The notes under the pieces were generated by a model. It saw nothing but the letters and a program-made list of their open reading frames with translations. It was not told the origin of the DNA and searched no databases. Below are positions 33,780 through 42,112 of a stretch of 61,810 nucleotides of DNA, piece by piece. The stretch's first letter is position 1. The number at the start of each line of letters is the position of its first letter. Origin of the DNA: Streptomyces sp. CB02366 (lineage in GTDB: Bacteria; Actinomycetota; Actinomycetes; Streptomycetales; Streptomycetaceae); the NCBI RefSeq assembly GCF_001905905.1, contig NZ_LIVT01000002.1, positions 656,652 through 718,461 on the forward strand. The letters are read 5' to 3'. The translations under genes and the position numbers were made by a program.

Positions 33780-34563
33780 CGCCGAGGACATCCCCGAGGA
33801 CCCGCGGGTTCCGACCGTCGTCGTCGACGACGTCCACATCACCTACACGGTCAACGGCGCGCGTACGGGCAGGGGTAGCGCGACCTCGGCGCTCAGCCGG
33901 CTCACCTCGCGCCGCCGTACCCCCGGCGCACGCGAGGTGCACGCCGTGAAGGGGGTGAGCTTCGCCGCGTACAAGGGTGAGGCCATCGGCCTGATCGGCT
34001 CCAACGGCTCCGGCAAGTCGACGCTGCTCAAGGCGATCGCGGGCCTGCTCCCGCCGAGCCGGGGCAGGGTCCACACCCAGGGTCAGCCGTCGCTGCTCGG
34101 CGTGAACGCGGCGCTGATGGGCGACCTGACCGGCGAGCGCAACGTGGTGCTGGGCGGGCTCGCGATGGGCATGACGCGCGCGCAGATCCGCGAACGCTAC
34201 GACGCCATCGTCGACTTCTCCGGCATCAACGAGAAGGGCGACTTCATCACCCTGCCGATGCGCACGTACTCCTCGGGCATGGGCGCGCGGCTCCGCTTCT
34301 CCATCGCGGCGGCCAAGAGCCACGACGTGCTCCTGATCGACGAGGCGCTGTCCACGGGCGACGCGAAGTTCCAGCGCCGCAGCAAGGACCGCATCCAGGA
34401 GCTGCGCGCCGAGGCGGGCACGGTGTTCCTCGTCAGCCACAGCAACAAGTCGATCACCGAGACCTGTGACCGGGCCCTGTGGCTGGAGGCGGGCACTCTG
34501 AGGATGGACGGCCCGGCCAAGGACGTGGTGAAGGCGTACGAGGCCTTCACGAAGCGCAAGTAA
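33772..34563 (+). CDS. ABC transporter ATPase of the polysaccharide/teichoic acid exporter (TagH-like)
   Basis: 263 residues from GTG 33772, overlapping the permease gene by 8 bp. Walker A is GSNGSGKST (about 77-85), the signature is YSSGMGARL, Walker B is VLLIDEALS, and the H-loop is LVSHSN. GARTGRGSATSALSRL and the shortened loop before the signature fit the TagH/Wzt-type ATPases of polymer exporters; no extra C-terminal polymer-binding domain is present. It powers export of the glycopolymer. The gene ends at a long two-way terminator shared with glutamate dehydrogenase. Confidence 0.92.
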   Translation: MADAEDIPEDPRVPTVVVDDVHITYTVNGARTGRGSATSALSRLTSRRRTPGAREVHAVKGVSFAAYKGEAIGLIGSNGSGKSTLLKAIAGLLPPSRGRVHTQGQPSLLGVNAALMGDLTGERNVVLGGLAMGMTRAQIRERYDAIVDFSGINEKGDFITLPMRTYSSGMGARLRFSIAAAKSHDVLLIDEALSTGDAKFQRRSKDRIQELRAEAGTVFLVSHSNKSITETCDRALWLEAGTLRMDGPAKDVVKAYEAFTKRK

Positions 34564-34687
34564 CCCCCGGCCCCGGTCCCGGCCCGGCCGCATCCGGGGC
34601 CCCGGCGGCCGGGGCGCCCGTTCGGTCCGCCCGGCGGCCGGGAGCGGCTTCCTCCGTCCGCCCGGCACATGAGGGCGAGGGCCCACG

Positions 34688-34725
34688 CCGAGGGGCCGGC
34701 ACCCCGTCGGGTGCCGGCCCCTCGG
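34688..34725. terminator. Perfect 17-bp bidirectional terminator
   Basis: CCGAGGGGCCGGCACCC, loop CGTC, then GGGTGCCGGCCCCTCGG. It stands between the convergent exporter ATPase and glutamate dehydrogenase genes, 12 bp from the latter's stop codon. Confidence 0.92.
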
Positions 34726-34737
34726 ACGTACCGGGGC

Positions 34738-37700
34738 TTACGCGTGCGTGCGCAGGAGCGTCCGCATCGTCCGCATCGCCACCGACAGGTTCGCCAGGTC
34801 GAACGCGTCCGACCCCTGGATCTCCTCCAGCGTCGCCCGCGAGCGGGCCAGGATCGCCGCGTTCTTCTCCTCCCACGCCCGGAACCGCTCCTCCGGCGTG
34901 GACGAGCCGTTGCCCACGCTGAGCACGTCCGAGGTGAGCGCCGCGTGCGCCGCGTACAGGTCCTCGCGGATGGAGGCCCGGGCCATCGACTGCCAGCGGT
35001 CGTCCCGGGGCAGCTCGATGATCCGGTCCATGAGCTGGGTGATCCGCAGCCGGTCCGCGAGGTCGTAGTAGACCTCGGCGACCTCCAGCGGCTCCTTGCC
35101 CGTGCGGTCGGCGATGGCCACGATGTCCAGCGCCGGGAAGGCCGAGGAGAACCCGGCGACCCGCACGGCCAGCTCGTCCGGCACGCCCGCGGCCGTCAGC
35201 TCCTCCAGGATCGAGTGGTACCAGTCCAGGTCCGCGCCCTTGAGCAGCTTGGGCAGCTCGTCCCAGACCCGCGCCACGCCGTCCCGGAAGCTCCCGATGG
35301 TCTCCGCGATGGCGACGGGCTGCGGCCGGTTGCCCAGCAGCCAGCGTGAACCGCGCTCGACCAGCCGCCGCGAGTGCAGCCGGATCCGGGTCTGGACGTC
35401 GGCGGCGACCTTGTTGTCGAGCGCCTCGACGGCGTCCCACACCTGGGAGAGGCCGAAGATCTCACGGGCGGTGAACTGGGCCCGCACGATCTCCTCGATC
35501 GACGCCCCGGTCTCCTCCCGCAGCCGGTGCAGGAACGTCGAACCGGCGGTGTTCACCGTGTCGTTGACCAGGACCGTCGTGATGATCTCCCGGCGCAGCG
35601 CGTGCCCGTCGACCGCCTCGGGGAACCGCTCGCGCAGCTGGCTGGGGAAGTAGGCGTGGACCAGCTTCTGCAGGTGCGGGTCGTCCGGCAGCACGGTGGA
35701 GATCAGCTCGTCCGCCGCCGTGATCTTCGTGTAGGCGATCAGGACGGCCAACTCGGGCTGGGTGAGCCCCTTCCCGTTGTTCAGCAGCTCCCGGATGTGC
35801 CGGTCGGCGGGCAGGAACTCCAGGGCCCGGTCGAGCGCGCCGTCGCGCTCCAGGCGGCGCATGAAGCGCTGCTGGGCGTGGAGCAGGGACGGGGCCTGGG
35901 CGGAGGCGTTGGAGAGCGCGACGTTCTGCGCGTAGTTGTTGCGCAGGACGAGCGCGCCGACCTCGTCGGTCATCTCCGCGAGCAGCTTGTTGCGCTGCTT
36001 GACGGTCATGTCGCCGTCGCGGACCAGGCCGTTGAGCAGGATCTTGATGTTCACCTCGTGGTCGGAGGTGTCCACACCGGCGCTGTTGTCGATCGCGTCG
36101 GTGTTGATCCGGCCGCCGCTGCGCGCGAACTCGATCCGTCCGAGCTGGGTCGCGCCGAGGTTGCCGCCCTCGCCGACGACCTTGGCCCGCAGGTCCTCGC
36201 CGTTGACGCGGATCGCGTCGTTGGCCTTGTCCCCGACGTCGGCGTTCGACTCGGAGACGGCCTTGACGTACGTGCCGATGCCGCCGTTCCACACCAGGTC
36301 CACGGGGGCCTTGAGGATGGCCTGCATCAGGTCGGCGGGCGTCATCTTGCTCACCGACGCGTCGATGCCGAGCGCCTCGCGGACGTGCGGGTTGAGCGGG
36401 ATCGACTTGGCGCTGCGCGGGTGGACGCCGCCGCCCGCCGAGAGCAGGCCCTTGTCGTAGTCGGCCCAGGAGCTGCGCGGCAGGTCGAACAGGCGGCGCC
36501 GCTCGGCGTAGGACGTGGCGGCGTCCGGGTTCGGGTCGAGGAAGATGTGCCGGTGGTCGAAGGCGGCGACCAGGCGGATGTGCTCGGAGAGCAGCATGCC
36601 GTTGCCGAAGACGTCGCCGGACATGTCGCCGACGCCCACCACGGTGAAGTCCTCGGTCTGGGTGTCGTGGCCCAGCTCCCGGAAGTGCCGCTTGACCGAC
36701 TCCCAGGCGCCCCGGGCGGTGATGCCCATGCCCTTGTGGTCGTAGCCGGCCGAGCCGCCGGAGGCGAACGCGTCCCCGAGCCAGAAGCCGTAGGCGACGG
36801 CGACCTCGTTGGCGATGTCGGAGAAGCTCGCGGTGCCCTTGTCGGCGGCGACGACGAGGTAGGTGTCGTCCTCGTCGTGCCGGACGACGTCGGCGGGCGG
36901 CACGACCTCGCCGGCCACCATGTTGTCGGTGATGTCCAGCAGCGCCGAGATGAACGTGCGGTACGCGGCGATGCCCTCGGCGAGCCAGGCGTCCCGGTCC
37001 ACGGACGGGTCCGGGAGCTGCTTGGCGACGAAGCCGCCCTTGGCGCCGACGGGCACGATGACGGTGTTCTTCACCATCTGCGCCTTGACCAGCCCGAGGA
37101 TCTCCGTGCGGAAGTCCTCGCGCCGGTCCGACCAGCGCAGACCGCCGCGCGCGACCTTGCCGAAGCGCAGGTGGACGCCTTCCACCCGCGGCGAGTAGAC
37201 CCAGATCTCGAACGCCGGGCGGGGCGCGGGCAGATCCGGGATGGCCTGCGGGTCGAACTTCATCGAGACGTACGAGTGGGGCGTGCCCTCGTCCGTCCTC
37301 TGGAAGAAGTTGGTGCGCAGGGTGGCCTTGATGACGGTGAGGAAGGAGCGCAGGATGCGGTCCTCGTCGAGCGAGGCGACCTGGTCCAGGGCCCCGTCCA
37401 ACTCCTCCAGGAGCCCGTCGGTCAGCTCGGTTCCGGCGCTCTGGCGGCCGGGCGACATGCGGGCCTCGAAGAGCGAGACGAGCAGGCGGGTGGTGTGGAC
37501 GTTGTTGCGGAGCGTGGACTCCATGTAGTCCTGGCTGAACGTCGAACCGGCCTGCCGCAGGTACTTGGCGTACGCGCGCAGCACCATGGCCTGCCGCCAG
37601 GAGAGCCCGGCCCCCAGGACCAGCGCGTTGAAGCCGTCGTTCTCCGCCTCGCCCTTCCAGACGGCGGCGAACGCCTCCTGGAAGCGGGTGCGGGCGTCGT

Positions 37701-39714
37701 CGGCGAGGTGGCCGCCATTGCCCTCGGCCACCGGCATCCGCAGCCCGAAGTCGTAGATCCAGGCGTGCGTGCGGTCGGCGCAGCGCAGCTCGTACGGACG
37801 CTCGTCGACGACCTCGACGCCGAGCTGCTGGAGCGCCGGCAGGACGGCGGAGAGGGAGACCTGCTCACCGGTCCGGTAGATCTTGAAGCGGCGCTCGCCG
37901 GGGCCCGCGCCGACCGGCTCGTACAGGCTGAGGGCGAAGTCCTTCTCGCCCTCCTTGAGGGTTTCCAGGTGGACCAGGTCGGCGACGGCGGCGCGCGGCG
38001 AGTGGTCGGCCTTGTAACCCTCGGGGAAGGAGTGGCCGTACTGGCGCTGGAGCTCCGCGCCGCGCTCCTCGCCCAACTCGGCGGTGAGCGCCTCCTGGAA
38101 GCCGTCGGCCCAGGAGCGGGCGGCCTCCACGAGGCGGGCCTCGATGCGGTCGGCGTCGGCGTCGGTCAGGTGCGGCAGCTCGGTGCCGACCGGGACGCGG
38201 ACGACGAAGTGCAGGCGGGAGAGGATCGACTCGGTGTTCCAGGCGGTGAAGTCGACGCTGGTGCCGCCGAGCTCCTCCTTGAGGATGTCGATCAGCCGCA
38301 GGCGCACGCCGGTGGTGTAACGGTCGCGCGGGAGGTAGACGATCGCGGAGTAGTAGCGCCCGTACTCGTCCTGGCGCAGGTAGAGCCGCAGCCGGCGACG
38401 CTCCTGGAGGTAGAGGACGGAGGTCACCACGGAGCGGAGCTGGTCGACGGGCGTCTGGAACAGCTCGTCGCGCGGGTAGGTCTCCAGGATCTGGAGCAGG
38501 TCGCGGCCGTCGTGGCTGTTGTACGAGAAGCCGGCGCCCTCGACGACCTCGGCGACCTTGCGGCGGATGACGGGCACCCGGCGCACGGACTCGGTGTAGG
38601 CGGCGGAGGAGAACAGCCCGAGGAAGCGGCGCTCGCCGACCACGTTGCCCTTGGCGTCGAACTTCTTCACGCCGACGTAGTCGAGGTAGCTGGGGCGGTG
38701 CACGGTGGCCCGGCTGTTGGCCTTCGTCAGGACGAGGAGCTTGTGCTCACGGGCCTTGGCGCGGGCGTCGGCGGGCAGCCGGTCGAAGGACGGGCTGACG
38801 GGGTGGGCCTCGTCCTCGCTGTGGTGCGGGTCGGAGCGCAGGATGCCGAGCCCGGTGCCGGGCACGGCGGCCAGGGCGTCGCTGTCCTTCAGCTCGTACT
38901 CGCGGTAGCCGAGGAAGGTGAAGTGGTCGGCGGCCAGCCAGCGCAGCAGCTCGCGGGCCTCCTCGACCTCCTCGTCGGCGAGGTCGTCGAGCGGTTCGCC
39001 GGGCAGGTCGTCGGCGATCCGGAGGGCGGCCTCGCGCATCTTCTGCCAGTCCTCGACGGCCTCGCGCACGTCGGACAGGACGCGGCGCAGGTCCGAGGTG
39101 ATCTGCTGGAGGTCCGCGCGGTCGGTCTCGCGGTCGATCTCGACGTGGATCCAGGACTCGACGAGCGCGTCGTGCGGCAGCTCCGCCTTCGCCCCGGGCT
39201 TCGGGGCGCCGGGGCCGCCGGAAAGGATCTCGATGAGCCGGCCGGCGACGTCGCGGCGGACGGTGACCTGCGGGTGGATCACGACGTGGATGCCGCGCCC
39301 CTGCCGGGACAGCTCGTTGGTGACGGAGTCCACCAGGAAGGGCATGTCGTCGGTGACGACCTCGACGACGGAGTGGCTGCAGGTCCAGCCGTTCTCCTCG
39401 ACGGTCGGGGTGTGCACCCGGACGTTGGCGGTGCCCTGCGGACGGTTCTCCGCCAACCGGTAGTGCGAGGCGGCGGCGCCGAAGACGTCGACCGGGTCAC
39501 GGCCGCCGAGGTCCTCCGGAGCCGTGTGCAGGTAGTAACGCTGGAGGTAGGCGAGCACGGTCTCCTCGCCGGTGGAGGCGCTCTCATCGGCCCCGGCGGT
39601 CCTCGCCCGGGGGGCGCCTCCCGGCCCGTCGACACCACCGCCCGGACCGTTTTCAGCTACCTTGGCGGCCCCTTCGAGCAGCTCGGCCTTGGCTTCGTCC
39701 AGCTTGGTCTGCAT
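34738..39714 (-). CDS. gdhB: NAD-specific glutamate dehydrogenase, giant (about 180 kDa) class
   Basis: Interconverts glutamate with 2-oxoglutarate and ammonia using NAD; in this class the catabolic direction is usual. At 1658 residues it matches the founding Streptomyces clavuligerus enzyme of this family in size. The ATG at 39714 (MQTKLDEAKAELLEG) has AGAGGA just upstream. A long N-terminal regulatory region with ACT-like segments (about 50-750) precedes the catalytic core. There RWSDRREDFRTEILGL and PVGAKGGFV near residue 890 carry the substrate-binding lysine, and GVGDMSGDVFGNGMLLS with IFLDPNPD marks the NAD-binding part. The C-terminal helical domain (about 1250-1658) is also typical. 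It is convergent with the exporter ATPase gene. Confidence 0.95.
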   Translation of the reverse strand: MQTKLDEAKAELLEGAAKVAENGPGGGVDGPGGAPRARTAGADESASTGEETVLAYLQRYYLHTAPEDLGGRDPVDVFGAAASHYRLAENRPQGTANVRVHTPTVEENGWTCSHSVVEVVTDDMPFLVDSVTNELSRQGRGIHVVIHPQVTVRRDVAGRLIEILSGGPGAPKPGAKAELPHDALVESWIHVEIDRETDRADLQQITSDLRRVLSDVREAVEDWQKMREAALRIADDLPGEPLDDLADEEVEEARELLRWLAADHFTFLGYREYELKDSDALAAVPGTGLGILRSDPHHSEDEAHPVSPSFDRLPADARAKAREHKLLVLTKANSRATVHRPSYLDYVGVKKFDAKGNVVGERRFLGLFSSAAYTESVRRVPVIRRKVAEVVEGAGFSYNSHDGRDLLQILETYPRDELFQTPVDQLRSVVTSVLYLQERRRLRLYLRQDEYGRYYSAIVYLPRDRYTTGVRLRLIDILKEELGGTSVDFTAWNTESILSRLHFVVRVPVGTELPHLTDADADRIEARLVEAARSWADGFQEALTAELGEERGAELQRQYGHSFPEGYKADHSPRAAVADLVHLETLKEGEKDFALSLYEPVGAGPGERRFKIYRTGEQVSLSAVLPALQQLGVEVVDERPYELRCADRTHAWIYDFGLRMPVAEGNGGHLADDARTRFQEAFAAVWKGEAENDGFNALVLGAGLSWRQAMVLRAYAKYLRQAGSTFSQDYMESTLRNNVHTTRLLVSLFEARMSPGRQSAGTELTDGLLEELDGALDQVASLDEDRILRSFLTVIKATLRTNFFQRTDEGTPHSYVSMKFDPQAIPDLPAPRPAFEIWVYSPRVEGVHLRFGKVARGGLRWSDRREDFRTEILGLVKAQMVKNTVIVPVGAKGGFVAKQLPDPSVDRDAWLAEGIAAYRTFISALLDITDNMVAGEVVPPADVVRHDEDDTYLVVAADKGTASFSDIANEVAVAYGFWLGDAFASGGSAGYDHKGMGITARGAWESVKRHFRELGHDTQTEDFTVVGVGDMSGDVFGNGMLLSEHIRLVAAFDHRHIFLDPNPDAATSYAERRRLFDLPRSSWADYDKGLLSAGGGVHPRSAKSIPLNPHVREALGIDASVSKMTPADLMQAILKAPVDLVWNGGIGTYVKAVSESNADVGDKANDAIRVNGEDLRAKVVGEGGNLGATQLGRIEFARSGGRINTDAIDNSAGVDTSDHEVNIKILLNGLVRDGDMTVKQRNKLLAEMTDEVGALVLRNNYAQNVALSNASAQAPSLLHAQQRFMRRLERDGALDRALEFLPADRHIRELLNNGKGLTQPELAVLIAYTKITAADELISTVLPDDPHLQKLVHAYFPSQLRERFPEAVDGHALRREIITTVLVNDTVNTAGSTFLHRLREETGASIEEIVRAQFTAREIFGLSQVWDAVEALDNKVAADVQTRIRLHSRRLVERGSRWLLGNRPQPVAIAETIGSFRDGVARVWDELPKLLKGADLDWYHSILEELTAAGVPDELAVRVAGFSSAFPALDIVAIADRTGKEPLEVAEVYYDLADRLRITQLMDRIIELPRDDRWQSMARASIREDLYAAHAALTSDVLSVGNGSSTPEERFRAWEEKNAAILARSRATLEEIQGSDAFDLANLSVAMRTMRTLLRTHA

Positions 39715-40102
39715 GTCCTCTGGCTCCTGTCGCGCGCCGTTGCGTGACGTAGGTGAGAAAAGCGGTGTACCGCCACGACGCGGGGTTTCCGGTCTGGGTC
39801 GACGTTGTGCCGCTTCGAGAGATACCCCGGACCGTACGGGCCGTGGTCGGCAGGGGGACCGGGGTCGGGAGATCGCGGATCGCCCGGGTGCTGTGGCACT
39901 CCGGGCGGCAGGCGGGGGCTTCGCTGCCCCCGAGGCGTATCGCGCTGATCACGGCACCAGGCTATCGCCCTCGGGGCCCGTCACGTCATGAGCTGCTTGT
40001 GTACAAAAGAACCCCCCGAACTTTGACACTCCGGACAGTGCGCGACGCCCTCCACCGGTCCTCGTTCCCCGCCGTCGACCCGCCACTCCCCGCCGAACGC
40101 CC
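39715..40102. other. Upstream region of glutamate dehydrogenase
   Basis: 388 bp between the HAD gene (stop) and the glutamate dehydrogenase start, both on the minus strand. It includes a small AT-rich island with TTGTGTACAA (39997-40006, 4-bp arms around GT), a possible operator. No convincing promoter pair or small gene was found. Confidence 0.35.
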
Positions 40103-40780
40103 CTACGCGGCGAACGTCTCCGCCAGCGCCACCGCCTCCGCCAGGCTGTCCACCACCGGCGCCCCCGCGCCCTCCAGGCTGTTCCGGCTGTGCGATCCCC
40201 CGGTGTACAGCACCGCCCGGGCCCCCACGTGCGCCGCCGCGACGGCGTCGTCCAGCGCGTCCCCGATGACCACCGAGTTCTCCGGGAGGACCCCGTCCGC
40301 CCCGGCCAGCGCCTCGAAGTGCCGTTCCATGTGGAGCGCCTTGCTCCCGCCGGACGGTCCCGTGCGCCCCTCGACGCGGAGGAACCGCGGTTCGATCCCG
40401 TACCCCCGCACCACCGGCACCAGCTGCTCGTGCCCGTACATGCTCAGCAGCGACTGGCTGCGCCCGGCCCGCTGCCACTGGTGCAGCAGCTCCTCCGCCC
40501 CGGCGGTGAGTCCGCAGGCCGCCCGCTGCTCCGCGTAGTACCCGTGGAAGACGCCGTCCATCCGCTCCCACTCGGCCTCGGTGGGCAGCCGGCCCAGGAA
40601 CCGCTCGTAGAAGCGGGGTATGGGGATGGTGTACATCTCCCGGTACTGCTCCAGCGTGATCGGCGCCAGCCCGACCTCCGCGAACGCGGCGTTCGTCGCC
40701 CGGATGACGGCGTGCGTGTCGTCGAGCAGCGTGCCGTTCCAGTCCCAGACCAGATGGGTGCGTGTCGTTCCGGAAGTCAT
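40103..40780 (-). CDS. HAD-superfamily hydrolase
   Basis: 225 residues from ATG 40780 (MTSGTTRTHLVWDWNGTLL). HAD motif I is DWNGT, with the nucleophile D13 but asparagine at position 15 where phosphatases usually have the acid/base aspartate. Motif II is SLLSMYG, motif III includes the lysine in GSKALHMERHF, and motif IV is VIGDALDD. The helical cap lies between motifs I and II. It is probably a small-molecule phosphatase or related hydrolase in the cytoplasm; the Asn change may reduce or alter phosphatase chemistry. It lies 38 bp downstream of the DUF6912 gene on the same strand, so they may be co-transcribed. Confidence 0.9.
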   Translation of the reverse strand: MTSGTTRTHLVWDWNGTLLDDTHAVIRATNAAFAEVGLAPITLEQYREMYTIPIPRFYERFLGRLPTEAEWERMDGVFHGYYAEQRAACGLTAGAEELLHQWQRAGRSQSLLSMYGHEQLVPVVRGYGIEPRFLRVEGRTGPSGGSKALHMERHFEALAGADGVLPENSVVIGDALDDAVAAAHVGARAVLYTGGSHSRNSLEGAGAPVVDSLAEAVALAETFAA

Positions 40781-40818
40781 GCGCAGAATCTACCGGGCGG
40801 GTCCGACAGTCCCGGTCC

Positions 40819-41325
40819 TCAGCCGATGAGCTGCGGGATCTCCTGGACGCCGAACCAGAGCAGCTCGTGGTCCTCGGCCCCGTCCACGGTGAACCGCGCG
40901 TCGTCGTCACCGAGGTCGGCCGCGCCCAGGGCGGCCGCCGCGGCGGCCACGTCCTCCTCCGCCTCGTCGGCGTCCACGTGCACCGCCGCCGCCTTGGCCA
41001 GCGGCAGCGGGGCGGCGATCCGCACCTCTCCGAGCGACGCCGCGCTCAGACCCTGGTCGGGGTCGGCGACGGCGGCTCCCTCCGGTACGTCCACGGCGAC
41101 GACGACCCGGCGGCGCGCCTCCCCGGGGTCACCGGCGATCATCCGGAGCGAGGCGGCGGCGGCCCGGTTGAGCGCCGCGTACTCCAGCTCCTCGATGTCG
41201 TCGGAGACGTACCACTCGCGCAGCCCGGGGGTCACCGCGTAGGCGGTCAGCGGGCCGGGGCCGACCTCGCCCGCACCGTGCGCCGCTGCGAGACCGGAGA
41301 GGGTCAGGGGGACGTACACGCGCAT
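40819..41325 (-). CDS. DUF6912 family protein, function unknown
   Basis: 168 residues from ATG 41325 (MRVYVPLTLSGLAAAHGAG). It is a small acidic cytoplasmic protein with no signal peptide or membrane helix. Recognisable family features are the MRVYVPLTL start, an EELEYAALNRAA helix, RRVVVAVDVPEG, and an Ala/Asp-rich second half ending in HELLWFGVQEIPQLIG. The same protein sits near this locus in other actinobacteria as I recall, but no function is known to me. The ribosome site is weak. Divergent from the Rv3235-like gene. Confidence 0.8.
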   Translation of the reverse strand: MRVYVPLTLSGLAAAHGAGEVGPGPLTAYAVTPGLREWYVSDDIEELEYAALNRAAAASLRMIAGDPGEARRRVVVAVDVPEGAAVADPDQGLSAASLGEVRIAAPLPLAKAAAVHVDADEAEEDVAAAAAALGAADLGDDDARFTVDGAEDHELLWFGVQEIPQLIG

Positions 41326-41441
41326 GCCAGGCCGCTTTCGTAGGGGAAGACGTCCTCAGGATACGTGGGGGCCGTCCCCTTTCGGGTTTCGGCAACCGGG
41401 GGCGTCCGTTAACGGCCGCCGTCCCGTCACCCCCGCCGTCG

Positions 41442-41475
41442 CCCTTGTCGCACAAGGGGCTCGCCACGGATAGGT
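41442..41475 (+). promoter_or_regulatory. Possible promoter with dyad upstream of the Rv3235-like gene
   Basis: CCCTTG-TCGCA-CAAGGG is a 6-bp inverted repeat (41442-41458). Inside it TTGTCG (41445-41450) could be a -35 with GATAGG (41469-41474) as -10 at 18-nt spacing. A repressor bound to the dyad would cover the -35. Confidence 0.35.
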
Positions 41476-41600
41476 GAATCCACCCGTACCCGTTCGGCGA
41501 CCGGAGGCCGGTTGCGGGGCTGACGACCGCACCCGTAGAAGATCCCCAACACAAGTTACCGCCCGGTACCGCCGGGCCCGGTCAACGGGGGCGATCGATC

Positions 41601-42047
41601 ATGAGCACGGACAGGACGAGGCCCGCCGGCCGACGCGACCAGCGCGGTCCCCGGTCGGTACCTCCGCAGCGGTCCCGAGGGCGGCTGCCCCACCGGCCAC
41701 AGCGGCCGCACCAGTGGTTCGCCGAGCGTCTGCTCGCGGTCCTCAGCGGCCAGCGCCCGGTGCACTGGATGCTCGGCCACACCATCGGCGAGGCGTACGA
41801 CCAGCTTGCCGAACTGGCTCCCAGCACCCCGCTGGGAGCCGTCCGGGGCAGCCGCCCCGTCCTGCGCCACTGCCGCGGGGCGCAGCCCGCCATCGGCGTG
41901 GTCGAGGCGTTCGCCAGCATCGCCGCGGGCGACCGGGTCCGGGCGATGGCCTTCCGTCTGGAGCAGGGCCCCGACCGTCGCTGGCGCTGCGCCGCCGTGG
42001 AGCTGGGCGGCGAGCGCCTCACCGCCGCCGCTCCGGGGCCGCGGTGA
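41601..42047 (+). CDS. Rv3235 family protein
   Basis: 148 residues from ATG 41601, with GGGGGCG upstream. A basic, Arg/Pro-rich first third is followed by a compact conserved part: WFAERLLAVLSGQRPVHWML, LRHCRGAQPAIGVVEAFASI, VRAMAFRLEQ, WRCAAVELGG. This fits the actinobacterial Rv3235 family, encoded near secA in both mycobacteria and Streptomyces. Function is not established. It is convergent with secA, with which it shares a strong terminator. Confidence 0.85.
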   Translation: MSTDRTRPAGRRDQRGPRSVPPQRSRGRLPHRPQRPHQWFAERLLAVLSGQRPVHWMLGHTIGEAYDQLAELAPSTPLGAVRGSRPVLRHCRGAQPAIGVVEAFASIAAGDRVRAMAFRLEQGPDRRWRCAAVELGGERLTAAAPGPR

Positions 42048-42058
42048 GGCGGGGAACG

Positions 42059-42098
42059 CGGCGGGGGCCGGACACCCGGAGGTGTCCGGCCCCCGCCG
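42059..42098. terminator. Perfect 18-bp bidirectional terminator
   Basis: CGGCGGGGGCCGGACACC, loop CGGA, then the exact complement. It sits between the Rv3235-like stop (42047) and the secA stop (42113). Confidence 0.93.
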
Positions 42099-42112
42099 GG
42101 GCGGCGGTGCCG

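Noticed and set aside
35374..39747. 1457-codon plus-strand open frame opposite glutamate dehydrogenase
   Set aside because: Antisense shadow of a gene with clear catalytic motifs; no domain or ribosome site of its own.
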